NCBI RefSeq assembly: GCF_001548115.1
Contig: NZ_AP014821.1
Coordinates: forward strand, 3,537,262 to 3,601,261
Source of the DNA: Geminocystis sp. NIES-3709
GTDB lineage: Bacteria > Cyanobacteriota > Cyanobacteriia > Cyanobacteriales > Cyanobacteriaceae
Length of the DNA: 64,000 nt
Direction of reading: 5' to 3'
Part shown: in pieces, positions 1 through 11,391 of the stretch
How positions within the stretch are numbered: the first letter of the stretch is position 1
Layout: every line of letters starts with the position of its first letter
Made by a program: the position numbers and the translations under genes
Notes under the pieces: model-generated
Database searches by the model: none
The model's input: only the letters and a program-made list of their open reading frames with translations
Told to the model about the DNA's origin: nothing

Positions 1-270
1 TCCTATGGGGGATTATCGGATAATTTATGAAATTGATAATCTAACAATTCAAGTAATTATCATTAAGATAGCTCATCGAAAAAATGTTTATCAATAGCAT
101 ATTTAGTCATTAATGGATAATAGATAATTCTCAATTTTCAATTCCTTATTACTTACTATAAAAAAAATAACCCCTTGTCAATAGTATCGATCGAAGTTAA
201 AATAGATAATTTGAATGTATTAAAACAAAACCTATATATTTAATCAAGTAACGGATATAAGAATAAGATA

Positions 271-567
271 GTGGCTAACTCAAAATCTGCACTCAAAAGA
301 ATCGACATCAACGAACGTAACCGTATGCGTAACAAGACTTACAAATCGGCGGTTAAAACTTTAATGAAAAAATATTTTCTCGCTGTAGAGGCTTATGCTT
401 CTGCTCCTAGTGATGAACAATTGCAAACTGTTCAAAGTTCCATGTCTATAGCTTACAGCAAAATTGATAAAGCCGTAAAAAGAGGCGTTTATCATAAAAA
501 TAATGGTGCCAGAAAAAAAGCTAGATTAGCTAGAGCCTTAAAAAATGCGGTACCTCAAGCCTCTTAA
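271..567 (+). CDS. rpsT: 30S ribosomal protein S20
   Basis: This gene encodes bS20, a small basic protein that binds 16S rRNA in the body of the 30S subunit. The 98-residue product starts [11 protein letters not shown] and is rich in Lys/Arg throughout, with the helical [18 protein letters not shown] tail typical of the family; length is normal. The start is GTG at 271; the alanine-asparagine-serine start matches S20 proteins, and no strong Shine-Dalgarno is visible. It is followed by tatD and rpoB on the same strand, an order known around cyanobacterial rpoB. Identification is from recognised family sequence; expression linkage to rpoB is inference. Confidence 0.95.
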   Translation: MANSKSALKRIDINERNRMRNKTYKSAVKTLMKKYFLAVEAYASAPSDEQLQTVQSSMSIAYSKIDKAVKRGVYHKNNGARKKARLARALKNAVPQAS

Positions 568-667
568 CATATACCTAAAACTATAAACAACTCCGTGTTA
601 TGATGGTTAATCCCTTACCTTAATTTTAAGTGCGGGATATGAATGATAACTCAATCACTGATCAACA

Positions 668-1444
668 ATGCAACTAATAGATACCCATGTTCATGTAAAC
701 TTTGATTTATTCAAAGAAGATTTGGATTCAGTATCTGCCCGTTGGCAGTCCGCAGGAATAAATAAATTAGTTCACTCCTGTGTCCATCCTGACGAATTTG
801 AGAGTATTAAAAAGTTGTCTTTACAATTTCCTGAATTGTACTGTTCCGTAGGTTTACACCCGTTAGATGCTCAGAAATGGCAAGGGCAAAAAACCTACCA
901 ACAAATCTTACAATCAGCAATATCTCATCCCAAAGTTGTCGCCATTGGTGAAATGGGATTAGATTTTTATAAAGATGATCAACAAGAACTACAAAAAGAG
1001 GTTTTTTGGCAACAATTGGATATTGCTCAACAATTGAATAAACCAGTTATTATTCACTGTAGAGATGCCTCTAGTACTCTACGGGATATTTTGTGTAAAT
1101 TTATAGAAGAAAAAGGCACAATAACAGGAGTAATGCACTGTTGGGCAGGAAATCCAGAACAGACTCAATGGTTTTTAGACCTAGGAATGTATATTAGCTT
1201 TAGTGGTGTTGTTACATTTAAAAGTGCTAAAACAGTACAAGCTAGTGCTTTGATTGTACCAAGCGATCGACTTCTAATTGAAACTGACTGCCCATTCCTT
1301 GCCCCCTCTCCCCATAGAGGAAAAAGAAACGAACCTTCTTATGTTATCCATGTAGCGGAAAAATTAGCCCAAATTAGAGGAGAATCATTGGAAACGATCG
1401 CTCAACAAACCTATGACAATGCCTGTAGATTATTTAATATTTAA
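668..1444 (+). CDS. tatD: TatD-family metal-dependent hydrolase (DNase)
   Basis: A 258-residue TIM-barrel metallo-hydrolase of the TatD/YcfH family, cytosolic, acting as a 3'-5' exonuclease or deoxyribonuclease in characterised members. Metal-binding motifs are all visible: DTHVHVNFD at residues 5-13, GEMGLDFY near 94, IHCRDA near 128, MHCWAG near 155 and the final ETDCPFLAP near 205. Length is normal. It lies between rpsT and rpoB in the same direction, a conserved cyanobacterial arrangement. Substrate in this organism is not known. Confidence 0.93.
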   Translation: MQLIDTHVHVNFDLFKEDLDSVSARWQSAGINKLVHSCVHPDEFESIKKLSLQFPELYCSVGLHPLDAQKWQGQKTYQQILQSAISHPKVVAIGEMGLDFYKDDQQELQKEVFWQQLDIAQQLNKPVIIHCRDASSTLRDILCKFIEEKGTITGVMHCWAGNPEQTQWFLDLGMYISFSGVVTFKSAKTVQASALIVPSDRLLIETDCPFLAPSPHRGKRNEPSYVIHVAEKLAQIRGESLETIAQQTYDNACRLFNI

Positions 1445-1580
1445 AAATAATAATTAGGAATTAGAAATGGAGAATGACAACAGATAAAGTTTATATTCTA
1501 CATACATTTTACTATTATACTACTTATTAATTACTCCAACTCGTACGATAATCAAATAACCGATAATTGACAACTGACTT

Positions 1581-4500
1581 ATGAGAACCCAAGAACTGTT
1601 ACCTGATTTAATCGAAATTCAACGCTCTAGCTACAAGTGGTTTTTAGAGCATGGTATTATTGAAGAACTCAACAGTTTTACCCCTATCACAGACTACGCA
1701 GGTAAACTTGAATTACACTTCATCGGCGAAAAATATCGTCTCAAAGAACCTAAGTACTATATTGAAGAGGCAAAAAAAAGAGATGCTAGTTACTCAGTAC
1801 AAGTTTATGTCCCTACATTACTATTAAACAAAGAAACTGGCGAACGTAAAGAGCAAGAAGTTTTTATTGGTGACTTACCTTTGATGACTGATAGAGGTAC
1901 ATTTTTGATTAATGGTGCAGAACGAGTCATAGTCAATCAAATCGTACGATCTCCGGGGGTCTATTTTAAGTCAGAATTAGACAAAAACGGTAAAAGAACC
2001 TACTCCGCTTCTGTTATTCCCAACCGAGGAGCGTGGTTAAAATTTGAAACTGACAAACACGGCGTTGTGTGGGTAAGAATTGACAAAACTCGCAAAATCT
2101 CCGCCCAAGTACTCTTAAAAGCCATGGGATTAACCGATCGTGAAATACTCGATCGACTCCGTCACCCTGAATTTTACGAAAAAACCCTCGAAAAAGAAGG
2201 TAATCCTAGTACTGATGACGCTTTGATGGAACTATACCGCAAACTACGTCCCGGTGAACCCCCTACCGTAAGCGGTGGACAAGCATTGTTAGAAACCCGT
2301 TTCTTTGATCCTAAACGCTATGATTTAGGCAAAGTTGGACGTTACAAAATGAACAAAAAACTGCGTCTTAATGTAGCGGAAAACATCAGGGTTTTAACTG
2401 TTGAAGATATTTTGTGCGTGGTTGACTATTTAATTAACCTTGAATTTGACATCGGTAAAGTTGACGATATTGATCACCTCGGGAATCGTCGAGTGCGCAG
2501 TGTGGGAGAATTACTTCAAAACCAAGTTAGAGTTGGTTTATCCCGTTTAGAGCGAATTATTCGGGAAAGAATGACTGTTGGTGATCCCAATACCTTAACT
2601 CCGGCGGCTCTTGTTAACCCAAAACCTTTAGTAGCAGCCATTAAAGAGTTTTTCGGATCTTCCCAGTTATCCCAATTCATGGATCAAACAAATCCCTTGG
2701 CGGAATTGACCCACAAACGTCGTATTTCTGCTTTAGGCCCTGGTGGTTTAAGTCGTGATCGTGCTGGTTTTGCCGTGCGTGATATTCACCCTAGCCATTA
2801 CGGACGTATTTGTCCCGTAGAAACTCCTGAAGGCCCCAACGCAGGGTTAATCGGTTCATTAGCCACCTATGCTCGTGTTAACGAATATGGATTTATCGCC
2901 ACTCCTTACTATAAAGTCGAAAACGGCAAAGTACGCTGGGATTTACCGCCAGAATATCTCACTGCTGATGAAGAAGACGATAAAAGAGTTGCCCCCGGAG
3001 ATTTATCTACCGATGAAAATGGTGTAATCTTAGGAGAAAGTGTACCTATTCGTTACCGTCAAGAATTTTCTACCACTTCACCAACGCAGGTGGACTATGT
3101 AGCCGTTTCTCCTGTGCAAATCGTTTCTGTGGCGACTTCCATGATTCCTTTCTTAGAGCATGATGACGCTAACCGTGCCTTGATGGGATCGAATATGCAA
3201 CGTCAAGCAGTACCCTTATTACGAGCAGAACGTCCCTTAGTAGGTACAGGTTTGGAAGGTCAAGCCGCACGGGATTCAGGAATGGTCATTGTTTCCCGTG
3301 ATTATGGTACTATCACCTACGCTGATGCGAAAAAAATCAAGCTAAAAACAAAAGATAATAGTGAAATTGTTTATAATCTCCAAAAATACGAACGATCGAA
3401 CCAAGATACTTGTTTAAATCAACGTCCTTTAGTCGATGAAGGAGAAGATGTTGTACCCGGACAAGTATTAGCCGATGGTTCTGCTACCGAAGGCGGAGAA
3501 TTAGCATTAGGAAATAATATCACCGTAGCATATATGCCATGGGAAGGTTATAACTACGAAGATGCTATTTTAATCAGTGAGCGCTTAGTTCAAGAAGATA
3601 TTTACACTACCATTCACATTGAAAAACATGAAATAGAAGCCCGTCAAACAAAACTTGGCCCTGAAGAAATTACTCGTGAAATTCCCAACGTTGGGGAAGA
3701 TGCCCTTTTAAACCTTGATGAACAGGGTATTATTCGTGTGGGTGCTTGGGTAGAATCAGGAGACATTTTAGTAGGGAAAGTTACTCCTAAAGGAGAATCA
3801 GATCAACCCCCTGAAGAAAAATTATTACGAGCCATTTTTGGAGAAAAAGCCAGAGATGTACGGGATAATTCCTTGCGTCTTCCTAACGGAGAAAAAGGAA
3901 GGGTTGTTTATGTCCGAGTTTTTACCCGTGAACAAGGAGACGAATTGCCACCTGGTGCAAACATGGTGGTTCGAGTTTATATTGCTCAAAAAAGAAAAAT
4001 CCAAGTCGGGGATAAAATGGCAGGACGACATGGTAATAAGGGAATTATTTCTCGTATTTTGGCTCGTCAAGATATGCCTTATATGCCTGATGGAAGTCCT
4101 GTTGACATTGTGTTAAATCCTCTGGGTGTGCCTTCTCGGATGAACGTGGGACAAGTATTTGAATGTCTTTTAGGTTGGGCTGGAGAACAGTTGGGCTATC
4201 GTTTCAAAATGACACCTTTTGACGAGATGTATGGTGAAGAAGCATCCCGTAATACGGTTAACGATCTTTTACGAGAAGCGGCTAGAAAACCGGGCAAAGA
4301 ATGGGTATTTGATGAAGATAATCCGGGTAAAATTCAGTTGTATGATGGTCGTTCTGGTGAACCCTTCGATCGACCAGTTACTGTGGGTAAAGCCTATATG
4401 CTCAAATTAGTCCACTTGGTTGATGATAAAATTCATGCTCGATCAACAGGCCCTTACTCTCTGGTTACACAACAACCTCTCGGTGGTAAAGCACAACAAG

Positions 4501-4847
4501 GGGGTCAAAGATTCGGAGAAATGGAAGTATGGGCATTAGAAGCCTATGGTGCGGCCTATACCTTACAAGAGTTACTAACCGTTAAATCTGATGATATGCA
4601 AGGACGTAATGAAGCCTTAAATGCGATCGTCAAAGGCAGAACAATTCCTCGTCCCGGTACTCCTGAATCTTTCAAAGTACTGTTGAGAGAATTACAATCT
4701 TTAGGGTTAGATGTATCTGTCCATAAAGTTTTAGATGGACAAGAAGAAGTAGAAATTAACCTTATGGATTCAGGTAATCGTACCCCCAAACGTCCTACTT
4801 ATGAAAATCTAGCTAGTTTAGGTCAAGACGACGACGATGAATACTAA
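1581..4847 (+). CDS. rpoB: RNA polymerase beta subunit
   Basis: This is the beta subunit of RNA polymerase, 1088 residues, the usual length in cyanobacteria, which lack the larger proteobacterial insertions. Visible landmarks are the rifampicin-pocket segment ([20 protein letters not shown], about residues 360-380, followed by [18 protein letters not shown]), the [12 protein letters not shown] motif near 810 and the C-terminal [20 protein letters not shown] block near 970 that clamps to beta'. The residues usually mutated in rifampicin resistance (S, Q, D, N, H, R and S of the pocket) look wild type. The start is ATG in [14 protein letters not shown]. It is followed after 86 bp by rpoC2, not rpoC1. 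Confidence 0.98.
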   Translation: MRTQELLPDLIEIQRSSYKWFLEHGIIEELNSFTPITDYAGKLELHFIGEKYRLKEPKYYIEEAKKRDASYSVQVYVPTLLLNKETGERKEQEVFIGDLPLMTDRGTFLINGAERVIVNQIVRSPGVYFKSELDKNGKRTYSASVIPNRGAWLKFETDKHGVVWVRIDKTRKISAQVLLKAMGLTDREILDRLRHPEFYEKTLEKEGNPSTDDALMELYRKLRPGEPPTVSGGQALLETRFFDPKRYDLGKVGRYKMNKKLRLNVAENIRVLTVEDILCVVDYLINLEFDIGKVDDIDHLGNRRVRSVGELLQNQVRVGLSRLERIIRERMTVGDPNTLTPAALVNPKPLVAAIKEFFGSSQLSQFMDQTNPLAELTHKRRISALGPGGLSRDRAGFAVRDIHPSHYGRICPVETPEGPNAGLIGSLATYARVNEYGFIATPYYKVENGKVRWDLPPEYLTADEEDDKRVAPGDLSTDENGVILGESVPIRYRQEFSTTSPTQVDYVAVSPVQIVSVATSMIPFLEHDDANRALMGSNMQRQAVPLLRAERPLVGTGLEGQAARDSGMVIVSRDYGTITYADAKKIKLKTKDNSEIVYNLQKYERSNQDTCLNQRPLVDEGEDVVPGQVLADGSATEGGELALGNNITVAYMPWEGYNYEDAILISERLVQEDIYTTIHIEKHEIEARQTKLGPEEITREIPNVGEDALLNLDEQGIIRVGAWVESGDILVGKVTPKGESDQPPEEKLLRAIFGEKARDVRDNSLRLPNGEKGRVVYVRVFTREQGDELPPGANMVVRVYIAQKRKIQVGDKMAGRHGNKGIISRILARQDMPYMPDGSPVDIVLNPLGVPSRMNVGQVFECLLGWAGEQLGYRFKMTPFDEMYGEEASRNTVNDLLREAARKPGKEWVFDEDNPGKIQLYDGRSGEPFDRPVTVGKAYMLKLVHLVDDKIHARSTGPYSLVTQQPLGGKAQQGGQRFGEMEVWALEAYGAAYTLQELLTVKSDDMQGRNEALNAIVKGRTIPRPGTPESFKVLLRELQSLGLDVSVHKVLDGQEEVEINLMDSGNRTPKRPTYENLASLGQDDDDEY

Positions 4848-4933
4848 ATAATTAACACTCAACAATTAACAAATAACAATTACTAATTTTAATTTCGATC
4901 TTTGATCTTTCCTTTACCTATCAACTAAGAAAT

Positions 4934-7900
4934 ATGCCTACAGAGAAAAAAACTCAAACTTTCTATAACACTGTTATTGATAAAGGCTCTCTCAAAAAAC
5001 TGATTTCTAAAACTTTCACAGAACACGGATCTTCTCGTTGTGCTTCTGTTTGTGATAAGTTAAAAACTATGGGCTTTCGCTATGCCACTCAAGCGGCAGT
5101 GTCTATCAGTGTAGAAGATTTGAAAGTACCCGAAAGCAAAAAAGCAATGTTAGCAGTGGCAGAAACTACCATCAAGGATACTCTAAATCGTTATGCTAAT
5201 GGGGAAATCACGGAAGTTGAGCGTTTCCAAAAAGTAATTGATACTTGGAATGATACTTCAGAATCTTTGAAAGATGAAGTGGTGCGTAATTTCCGTCAAT
5301 CAGATCCCCTCAATTCTGTCTATATGATGGCATTTTCTGGAGCAAGGGGTAACATTAGTCAGGTTCGTCAGTTAGTAGGTATGCGTGGCTTGATGGCTGA
5401 TCCTCAAGGAGAAATCATCGATTTACCCATTAAAACTAATTTCCGTGAGGGATTAACGGTAACAGAATATATTATTTCTTCTTACGGTGCAAGAAAAGGT
5501 TTAGTTGATACTGCTTTGCGTACTGCTGACTCTGGTTATTTGACTCGTCGTTTAGTAGATGTTTCTCAAGATGTAATTATTCGTGAGACTGATTGCGGTA
5601 CAACCAGAGGCGTTACTGTTTTGCCAATGAAGGATGGGGAAAGGGTATTAATTCCTTTAGGCGATCGACTTTTAGGGCGAGTTTTAGGAGAAGATGTTAT
5701 TGATCCAGCCACTGGAGAAGTTATTGGTACTCGTAATCAGGCTATTGATGCTAATTTAGCTAAAGTAATCGGTAATGCAGTTGATAAAGTAAAGGTCAGA
5801 TCTCCTCTTACTTGCGATACGGCTCGTTCTGTGTGTCAAAAATGTTATGGTTGGTCATTGGCTCATGGAGATTGGGTAAATATGGGTGAAGCGATCGGTA
5901 TTATTGCCGCCCAGTCTATCGGTGAACCAGGTACTCAGTTAACCATGCGTACTTTCCACACTGGTGGGGTGTTTACTGGGGAAGTTGCCCAACGTATTAT
6001 TACTCCCAAAGCAGGTACTGTTAAATTTGATAAAAAGCTAAAAGTCCGTGATACTCGTACTCGCCACGGGGATCAAAAATTATTGGTGGAAATCGCTGGT
6101 AATATTCTTGTGGGGGATCAAAAAATTAATGTTCCTGCAGGTAGTTTATTAGCCGTCAGAGAAGGAGATATAGTACAGGTTGAAGATTTATTAGCCGAAG
6201 TAATGCCTCAAAAAACTCGATCGACAGAAAGAGTCACCAAAGATGTTTCTTCTGATCTCTCTGGAGAGGTTTATTTTGCTGATATTTCTCCTGAAAGTAA
6301 AACCGATAGACAGGGTAACACCACTACTACTGTAACCCGTAACGGCTTAATTTGGGTACTCTCAGGACAAGTTTACAACTTACCTCCCGGTGCTGAACCT
6401 GTGGTCAAAAATGGGAGTAAAATCTCTAAGGGTTCAGTATTAGCAGAAACCAAGCTGAAAACTAAAAGCGGTGGGGTTTGTCGTTTTGAGGAAGGCAGTC
6501 GAGAAATTGAAATTATCACGGCTTCTGTATCTTTAGATCAAGCTGATATTTACCTCGAACATAATGGCAGTCAACAACAATATGTTATTCATACTCCAAA
6601 AGGCGATCGTTTTGCCTTAAAAGTTGTACCTGGTACAAAAGTTCAAAATAATCAAGTAGTAGCAGAATTAATTGATGATACTTTCCGAACTAACACTGGT
6701 GGTATCATGCGCTACGCTGGGTTGGAAACAGGGCGAGGCAACCGTAAACAAGGCTATGAAGTCATTAAAGAAGGTACTTTAATCTGGATTCCTGAAGAAA
6801 GCCACGAAATCAATAAAGACATCTCTCTTTTATTAGTGGAAGATGGTCAATATGTGGAAGCAGGTACAGAAGTAGTTAAAGAGATTTTCTGTCAATCGAG
6901 CGGTATTGTAGAAGTAATTCAGAAAAATGATATTTTACGGGAAATTATCGTTAAACCCGGACAGTTATACATGGACTTAGATCCTGATTACTTAGCCACG
7001 ATCGAAGATGGGACAATCATCCCTCCGGGTACAGAAATTGCTCCCGGTTCGGTAACAGAAGATGAGTTTTTGGCGGAATTTGTGGATACTAACGAAGGGG
7101 TGGGGTTATTACTTCGTCCTATGAAACAGTATGAAATATTTAACACAACTCAATCTCCTTCCCAAGAATCCTTAAATAGTGCAGGAGGTGCTATTAATCT
7201 ACGTCCTGTATTGCGTACTTTCTTTAAAGATGGTGAAAGAGTTAAAAGTGTTGAAGGAGTACAACTTGTTACAACTCAATTAGTCTTAGAAACTGTTGAG
7301 GGTATGAGTGCGGATATTGAATTAATACCCCATGAAACGGATGAAGATGGTTTCCGTTTGCAAATTGTGGTGTTAGAATCGGTGATGTTGCGTCGGGAAA
7401 TGGAAAGTGATGCAAATATTATTACTCGTGTATTAGTCACCGATGGTCAGGAAATTGCTCCGGGTGCTGTAGTTGGTACTACTGAAATTCTTTGTTTGGA
7501 AGATGGTACTATTCAAGGTGTTCGGGAAGGTTTAGAGGCAATTCGTCGTATTTTAGTAGTCAGAGAAGATGATTTAATGACCGTTAAAATTGATGGAAAA
7601 CCAACTTGTAAAGTTGGCGACTATATTACTCAAGGACAATCATTAACTGCTAATGTTAATGCTAAACAATCAGGACAAGTTTTAGAAATTAAAGATGATC
7701 AAATAATCTTACGTTATGCTCGTCCTTACCGTGTTTCTGCTGGAGCGATTTTACACATCGAACAAGGAGACTTAGTACAACGGGGTGATAATTTAGTATT
7801 ACTCGTGTTTGAACGGGCGAAAACAGGGGATATTGTTCAAGGTTTACCAAGAATTGAGGAATTATTAGAAGCCCGTAAACCAAAAGAACCAGCCTTGTTA

Positions 7901-8851
7901 GCAAAGCGTCCGGGTATTTGTCAGGTAGAATATCGGGATGATGAAGCGATCGATGTTAAAGTGATCGAAGATGACGGTACTATTTCAGAGTATCCTCTTA
8001 ACCAAAATCAAAACATTATTGTGAATGATAATCAACGGGTAGAAGTAGGTGAACCTTTAACAGATGGTCTTCCTAGCCCCCATGAAATGTTAGAGGTATT
8101 TTATGGGTATTATCAGGAACATATGGGAATGTATGATGCCGCATTGGCCGCATTACAAAAAGCTCAATTATTTCTTGTCAATCAAGTTCAAGGGGTTTAT
8201 CAATCTCAAGGTATTGATATTTCTGATAAACATATTGAAGTAATTGTTCGTCAGATGACTTCTAAGGTAAGAGTTGATGATGGTGGTGATACGATTCGTC
8301 TTCCGGGGGAATTGGTGGAGTTACGAGAAATCGAAAAAGATAACGAAACCATGTCTATTACTGGTGGCGCCCCTGTTCAATATACTCCTATGCTTATGGG
8401 TATTACTAAATCTAGTTTAAACACCGATAGCTTTATTTCGGCGGCTAGTTTCCAAGAAACAACAAGAGTATTGACAGAAGCAGCGATCGAGGGTAAATCA
8501 GATTGGTTGCGAGGATTGAAGGAAAACGTAATTATTGGACGTTTAATTCCTGCCGGTACTGGTTATAATGCCTATGATCAACATCTCGATTGGGACGATC
8601 CTGAACCCAATGTTTCTACTACTATCTCTTATAGTGATTCTTGGGAACAAGAAGAAAATAATTCTTTATCAATTAGTGAAGTTGAAGATGTAATTATTGA
8701 TGATCAAGTTGCCCGTGTATTGTCTCCCGATGATTCATTAAATGATGATAGCTTAATTAGCGATTATAGCGATCGTGATGACGATGATGATTTTGACGAC
8801 GATGATGATTTTGACGATGATCAAAATGACTACGATGACGATGATGATTAA
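4934..8851 (+). CDS. rpoC2: RNA polymerase beta' subunit (C-terminal half)
   Basis: In cyanobacteria beta' is split: RpoC1 (gamma) carries the active-site Asp triad and RpoC2 carries the rest. This 1305-residue protein starts in the middle of beta' ([18 protein letters not shown]), has the second zinc site (Cys near 221, then [11 protein letters not shown] near 294-304), the bridge-helix/trigger-loop segment [20 protein letters not shown] near 320-340, and the very long cyanobacterial SI3 insertion (repeated sandwich-barrel hybrid motifs, about residues 350-980) before the conserved [10 protein letters not shown] region. It ends in an Asp-rich tail of about 30 residues. The metal-binding NADFDGD motif is absent, as expected for RpoC2. 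A strong terminator follows. Confidence 0.97.
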   Translation: MPTEKKTQTFYNTVIDKGSLKKLISKTFTEHGSSRCASVCDKLKTMGFRYATQAAVSISVEDLKVPESKKAMLAVAETTIKDTLNRYANGEITEVERFQKVIDTWNDTSESLKDEVVRNFRQSDPLNSVYMMAFSGARGNISQVRQLVGMRGLMADPQGEIIDLPIKTNFREGLTVTEYIISSYGARKGLVDTALRTADSGYLTRRLVDVSQDVIIRETDCGTTRGVTVLPMKDGERVLIPLGDRLLGRVLGEDVIDPATGEVIGTRNQAIDANLAKVIGNAVDKVKVRSPLTCDTARSVCQKCYGWSLAHGDWVNMGEAIGIIAAQSIGEPGTQLTMRTFHTGGVFTGEVAQRIITPKAGTVKFDKKLKVRDTRTRHGDQKLLVEIAGNILVGDQKINVPAGSLLAVREGDIVQVEDLLAEVMPQKTRSTERVTKDVSSDLSGEVYFADISPESKTDRQGNTTTTVTRNGLIWVLSGQVYNLPPGAEPVVKNGSKISKGSVLAETKLKTKSGGVCRFEEGSREIEIITASVSLDQADIYLEHNGSQQQYVIHTPKGDRFALKVVPGTKVQNNQVVAELIDDTFRTNTGGIMRYAGLETGRGNRKQGYEVIKEGTLIWIPEESHEINKDISLLLVEDGQYVEAGTEVVKEIFCQSSGIVEVIQKNDILREIIVKPGQLYMDLDPDYLATIEDGTIIPPGTEIAPGSVTEDEFLAEFVDTNEGVGLLLRPMKQYEIFNTTQSPSQESLNSAGGAINLRPVLRTFFKDGERVKSVEGVQLVTTQLVLETVEGMSADIELIPHETDEDGFRLQIVVLESVMLRREMESDANIITRVLVTDGQEIAPGAVVGTTEILCLEDGTIQGVREGLEAIRRILVVREDDLMTVKIDGKPTCKVGDYITQGQSLTANVNAKQSGQVLEIKDDQIILRYARPYRVSAGAILHIEQGDLVQRGDNLVLLVFERAKTGDIVQGLPRIEELLEARKPKEPALLAKRPGICQVEYRDDEAIDVKVIEDDGTISEYPLNQNQNIIVNDNQRVEVGEPLTDGLPSPHEMLEVFYGYYQEHMGMYDAALAALQKAQLFLVNQVQGVYQSQGIDISDKHIEVIVRQMTSKVRVDDGGDTIRLPGELVELREIEKDNETMSITGGAPVQYTPMLMGITKSSLNTDSFISAASFQETTRVLTEAAIEGKSDWLRGLKENVIIGRLIPAGTGYNAYDQHLDWDDPEPNVSTTISYSDSWEQEENNSLSISEVEDVIIDDQVARVLSPDDSLNDDSLISDYSDRDDDDDFDDDDDFDDDQNDYDDDDD

Positions 8852-8892
8852 CCGAAAATAAAGGTTATTCTACATTTCCAATAATTTAATTG

Positions 8893-8928
8893 TATGGGGA
8901 GTAACGTATTGCTCCCCTATATTTTTTT
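8893..8928 (+). terminator. Rho-independent terminator after rpoC2
   Basis: A GC-rich hairpin pairs GGGGAG with CTCCCC around 8896-8916, extended by A-T pairs on both sides, and is followed at once by a run of seven T. It lies 45 bp after the rpoC2 stop and should end the rpsT-tatD-rpoB-rpoC2 direction of transcription. It also insulates the operon from the IS that follows. Confidence 0.85.
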
Positions 8929-8951
8929 ATTGCTATAGTAGCCTTTATTAT

Positions 8952-10303
8952 CGGTACTTAGACAAAACAATAACAACAATTAAGCTATAATATTTACATT
9001 ATATTGTTTTTAGGTCAAAATGAAAGAAATCACATCTTCATCAATGCCACCCTGTTTCGAGCGTTGGTGCCAAAAAATAGACCCTGTATTAAAAACAAAA
9101 GCACAAAAACGAGAGTTTAGAAATTATTTGGGCGGTTTATTAGGTGATTCTCAAAGAAAAAATCTCACTCAAATTGCCCATAATAATCTTGATATTACTT
9201 ATCATAAGTTACATCATTTCCTAACAGAATCCACTTGGAATTATGATGAGGTAAATAATAAAAGACTAGAAATTATTGCCTCATGTCGTCAAACTAAAAT
9301 AAGTCGCTCTTTCTCTTTAATTATCGATGATTCAGGTCATCGTAAAAGTGGCAATTTTACTGACTGTGTGGGACGACAATATATTGGTGAAATTGGCAAA
9401 ACTGATAATGGTAATATCCGCAGTCACCACCCACATTTATGATGGGGTCAGAAGTTTTCCCTTAGACGTTGAATTATATGAAAAAGCGGAAAATTTCCCC
9501 TTGGGAAAAGATGACCCACAATTTCAAAAAAAACCCGATATTGCCTTTAATTTAATTGAAAAATGTTTAAACCGAAATTACCATCCTCAAATAATTTTAA
9601 TGGATGGGGGTTATGGGAACAATACTAATTTATTAGAAAAATTAGAACAAAAAAATTTAAAATATATAGGAATTATTGCAAAAAATAGATTAGTACAAGT
9701 AGTAAAAGAAGATTTGAGAGAGTCTGAAAAAAGAATAGATGAAATAGCTAAATTATTACCTCAAGAGAGTTTTGAAGAAATAAAAACAGGTAAAAATAGA
9801 GAAAAAACTCTTTGGGTAGCAACCATAAAAATTAAATTATCAGCCTTATCAGGAATAAAAACCGTAGCTATCGTCATGAATGCTCCCAGTTTTGAAAAGT
9901 CCACAGATATTGATTATTTAATGACCAATGAAACAGGAGAAAAAGTCTGTGCAAATTGGATAGTAGAAACTTATACATCAAGAAATTGGATAGAAGTATT
10001 TTACCGTGAAATTAAGGGATGGTTAGGCTTATCAGAATACCAAGTGAGAAATAAAAGAAGTTTAATGAGACATTTTATATTGGTATTTTGCGCCGATACT
10101 TTTATTCAATGGCATCGTTTGACAGGGGGATTGAGAAGGCAATGGGGAAATAAACCCTTAAATACTTTTGCAGAGGCATTGGAAGCGTTTCGGACGGCAG
10201 TATCTTTTCGTTTCTTTCAATGGTTAAAAGATAATGTGGAAGTATTTAGCTTATATAAAGCAAGTTTAGGGTTTATTTGGGCATAATTTTTGTCTAAGTA
10301 CCG
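8952..10303 (+). mobile_element. IS701-like insertion sequence (1352 bp, full length)
   Basis: The element is bounded by a perfect 16-bp inverted repeat, CGGTACTTAGACAAAA at 8952-8967 and its complement at 10288-10303. A 4-bp direct repeat, TTAT, flanks it (8948-8951 and 10304-10307), matching the short target duplications of IS701-type elements in the IS4 superfamily. Size and a single transposase gene filling the element are typical. The right-hand TTAT contains the complement of the purE stop codon, so insertion hit the last codons of purE without changing the protein. Perfect ends and duplication suggest a recent insertion. Confidence 0.9.
9020..10286 (+). pseudogene. IS701-like DDE transposase, frameshifted
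   Basis: Two overlapping frames together make one transposase. The first (9020-9442) covers the N-terminus and the first catalytic Asp in SLIIDDSGHRKSG; the second (in frame from about 9420 to 10286) covers the rest, including MDGGYGN (second Asp) and the region with Glu in WIEVFYREIKGWLGL. Around 9410-9422 the sequence reads ggtaatatc-c-gcagtcacc: one extra C breaks GNI-AVTTHIYDG. Without that base the protein would be about 420 residues, the normal size. It may be a recent inactivating mutation, a sequencing error, or programmed +1 frameshifting; no obvious slippery sequence is seen, so a mutation is favoured. A TATAAT-like -10 lies just upstream. Confidence 0.85.
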
Positions 10304-10831
10304 TTATTTATTTATATTTAGATATTCTTGATAACCTAATTTGTTTAATTCCTCTTGTTTTTTGTTCACCATAATTTCTAAATTTTTACTATAGCGTTCA
10401 ACTTTTTTCAGTAATTCAGGTTGTTGACTAGCTAAAATTCTCACGGCTAATAAACCAGCATTTTCAGCGTTACCGATAGCCACTGTTGCAACAGGTATTC
10501 CCCTTGGCATTTGTACAATAGAATATAAAGAATCGACTCCTTGTAAGTGTTTAGTTTGAACTGGAACTCCGATAACGGGTAAAGGAGTTAAAGATGCTAC
10601 CATACCGGGTAAGTGTGCCGCCCCTCCAGCCCCCGCTATAATTACTTTTAATCCTCTTTTATGGGCATTTTGGGCATATTCTACCATTTTTAAAGGGGTT
10701 CGATGAGCAGAAACGATTTCTACTTCATAAATAATTTCAAAGGCTTCGCAAATGGCGATCGCACTTTTCATGGTAGGTAAATCAGAATCGCTACCCATGA
10801 TAATGGCAATTTCCGGAGATGTTGTAAGCAT
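10304..10831 (-). CDS. purE: N5-carboxyaminoimidazole ribonucleotide mutase
   Basis: PurE converts N5-CAIR to CAIR in de novo purine synthesis. The 175-residue protein has the class I signature [12 protein letters not shown] at residues 10-21, SAHRTPLKM near 42 and the glycine-rich [12 protein letters not shown] near 70. The start is ATG in MLTTSPEIA. The C-terminal 15 residues or so are Lys/Asn-rich and end in NINK. The stop codon TAA overlaps the TTAT target duplication of the IS701-like element, so the gene is intact but its native downstream region is displaced by the IS. Confidence 0.96.
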   Translation of the reverse strand: MLTTSPEIAIIMGSDSDLPTMKSAIAICEAFEIIYEVEIVSAHRTPLKMVEYAQNAHKRGLKVIIAGAGGAAHLPGMVASLTPLPVIGVPVQTKHLQGVDSLYSIVQMPRGIPVATVAIGNAENAGLLAVRILASQQPELLKKVERYSKNLEIMVNKKQEELNKLGYQEYLNINK

Positions 10832-11164
10832 TAACTAATAATTTCGATCGAAGAGATACAATTTTAAAAAAATATTAAATATATACTATAGCAGAAGGCA
10901 GAAGAAAAATACCTAATATGCAAGGGTTTCAGAATTTATAAATTTCCTAATTATCTCCTTTGTTGCGATATGACTTCAGATTGTCGTTCATGTTTAATCA
11001 AAATTAAAGACTTTTGTCGAAAATTTTGGTCAGTAAAATAAAAAAAGATTACTTTTTCTGATTTATGAGATATGATTTGATAATTAAAAGGGAACCTTGT
11101 GATTAATCAATCAGTCTAAAATAATATCAAAGTTAATTATTTAAAACTTTCAGTTTTTTCGGTT
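10832..11164. other. Intergenic region between purE and an orphan small ORF
   Basis: About 330 bp of AT-rich sequence upstream of divergent genes. A tatagcag sequence near 10887 resembles the ends of small cyanobacterial repeats, but no partner end is visible. No hairpin terminator, tRNA or riboswitch consensus was recognised. It presumably holds promoters for purE (leftward) and the following rightward genes. Confidence 0.4.
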
Positions 11165-11365
11165 ATGTTAAAAAAAGTTAATGGTCAATTTCTTTTTATT
11201 CGTAATTGTTTAGTTATTTATGTAGTAGTCGGTTTTTTTGCTTCTTTAATGGCAGACTCTCATAAGAGTTTTTTACTAAGTTCTCAATCATATAATGCTA
11301 GTCAATTTTCTCGGATTATTTCTCTAACTGTCGCACATCAGGCTAGAGAAAATTTATATAAATAA
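11165..11365 (+). CDS. Putative small membrane or secreted protein (66 aa)
   Basis: A 66-residue frame with a hydrophobic stretch (NCLVIYVVVGFFASLMA, about residues 14-30) after a basic N-terminus, like a signal peptide or single membrane helix, followed by a polar tail. It lies 26 bp before the PabC-like gene on the same strand. No clear ribosome binding site is seen and I do not recognise a family. It could be a chance frame. Confidence 0.3.
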   Translation: MLKKVNGQFLFIRNCLVIYVVVGFFASLMADSHKSFLLSSQSYNASQFSRIISLTVAHQARENLYK

Positions 11366-11391
11366 GTACTTGATTTAAGAAAAAAAGTTCA

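Noticed and set aside
3825-4116. Frames on both strands inside rpoB
   Set aside because: They lie wholly inside the strongly conserved rpoB frame and have no protein-like features of their own.
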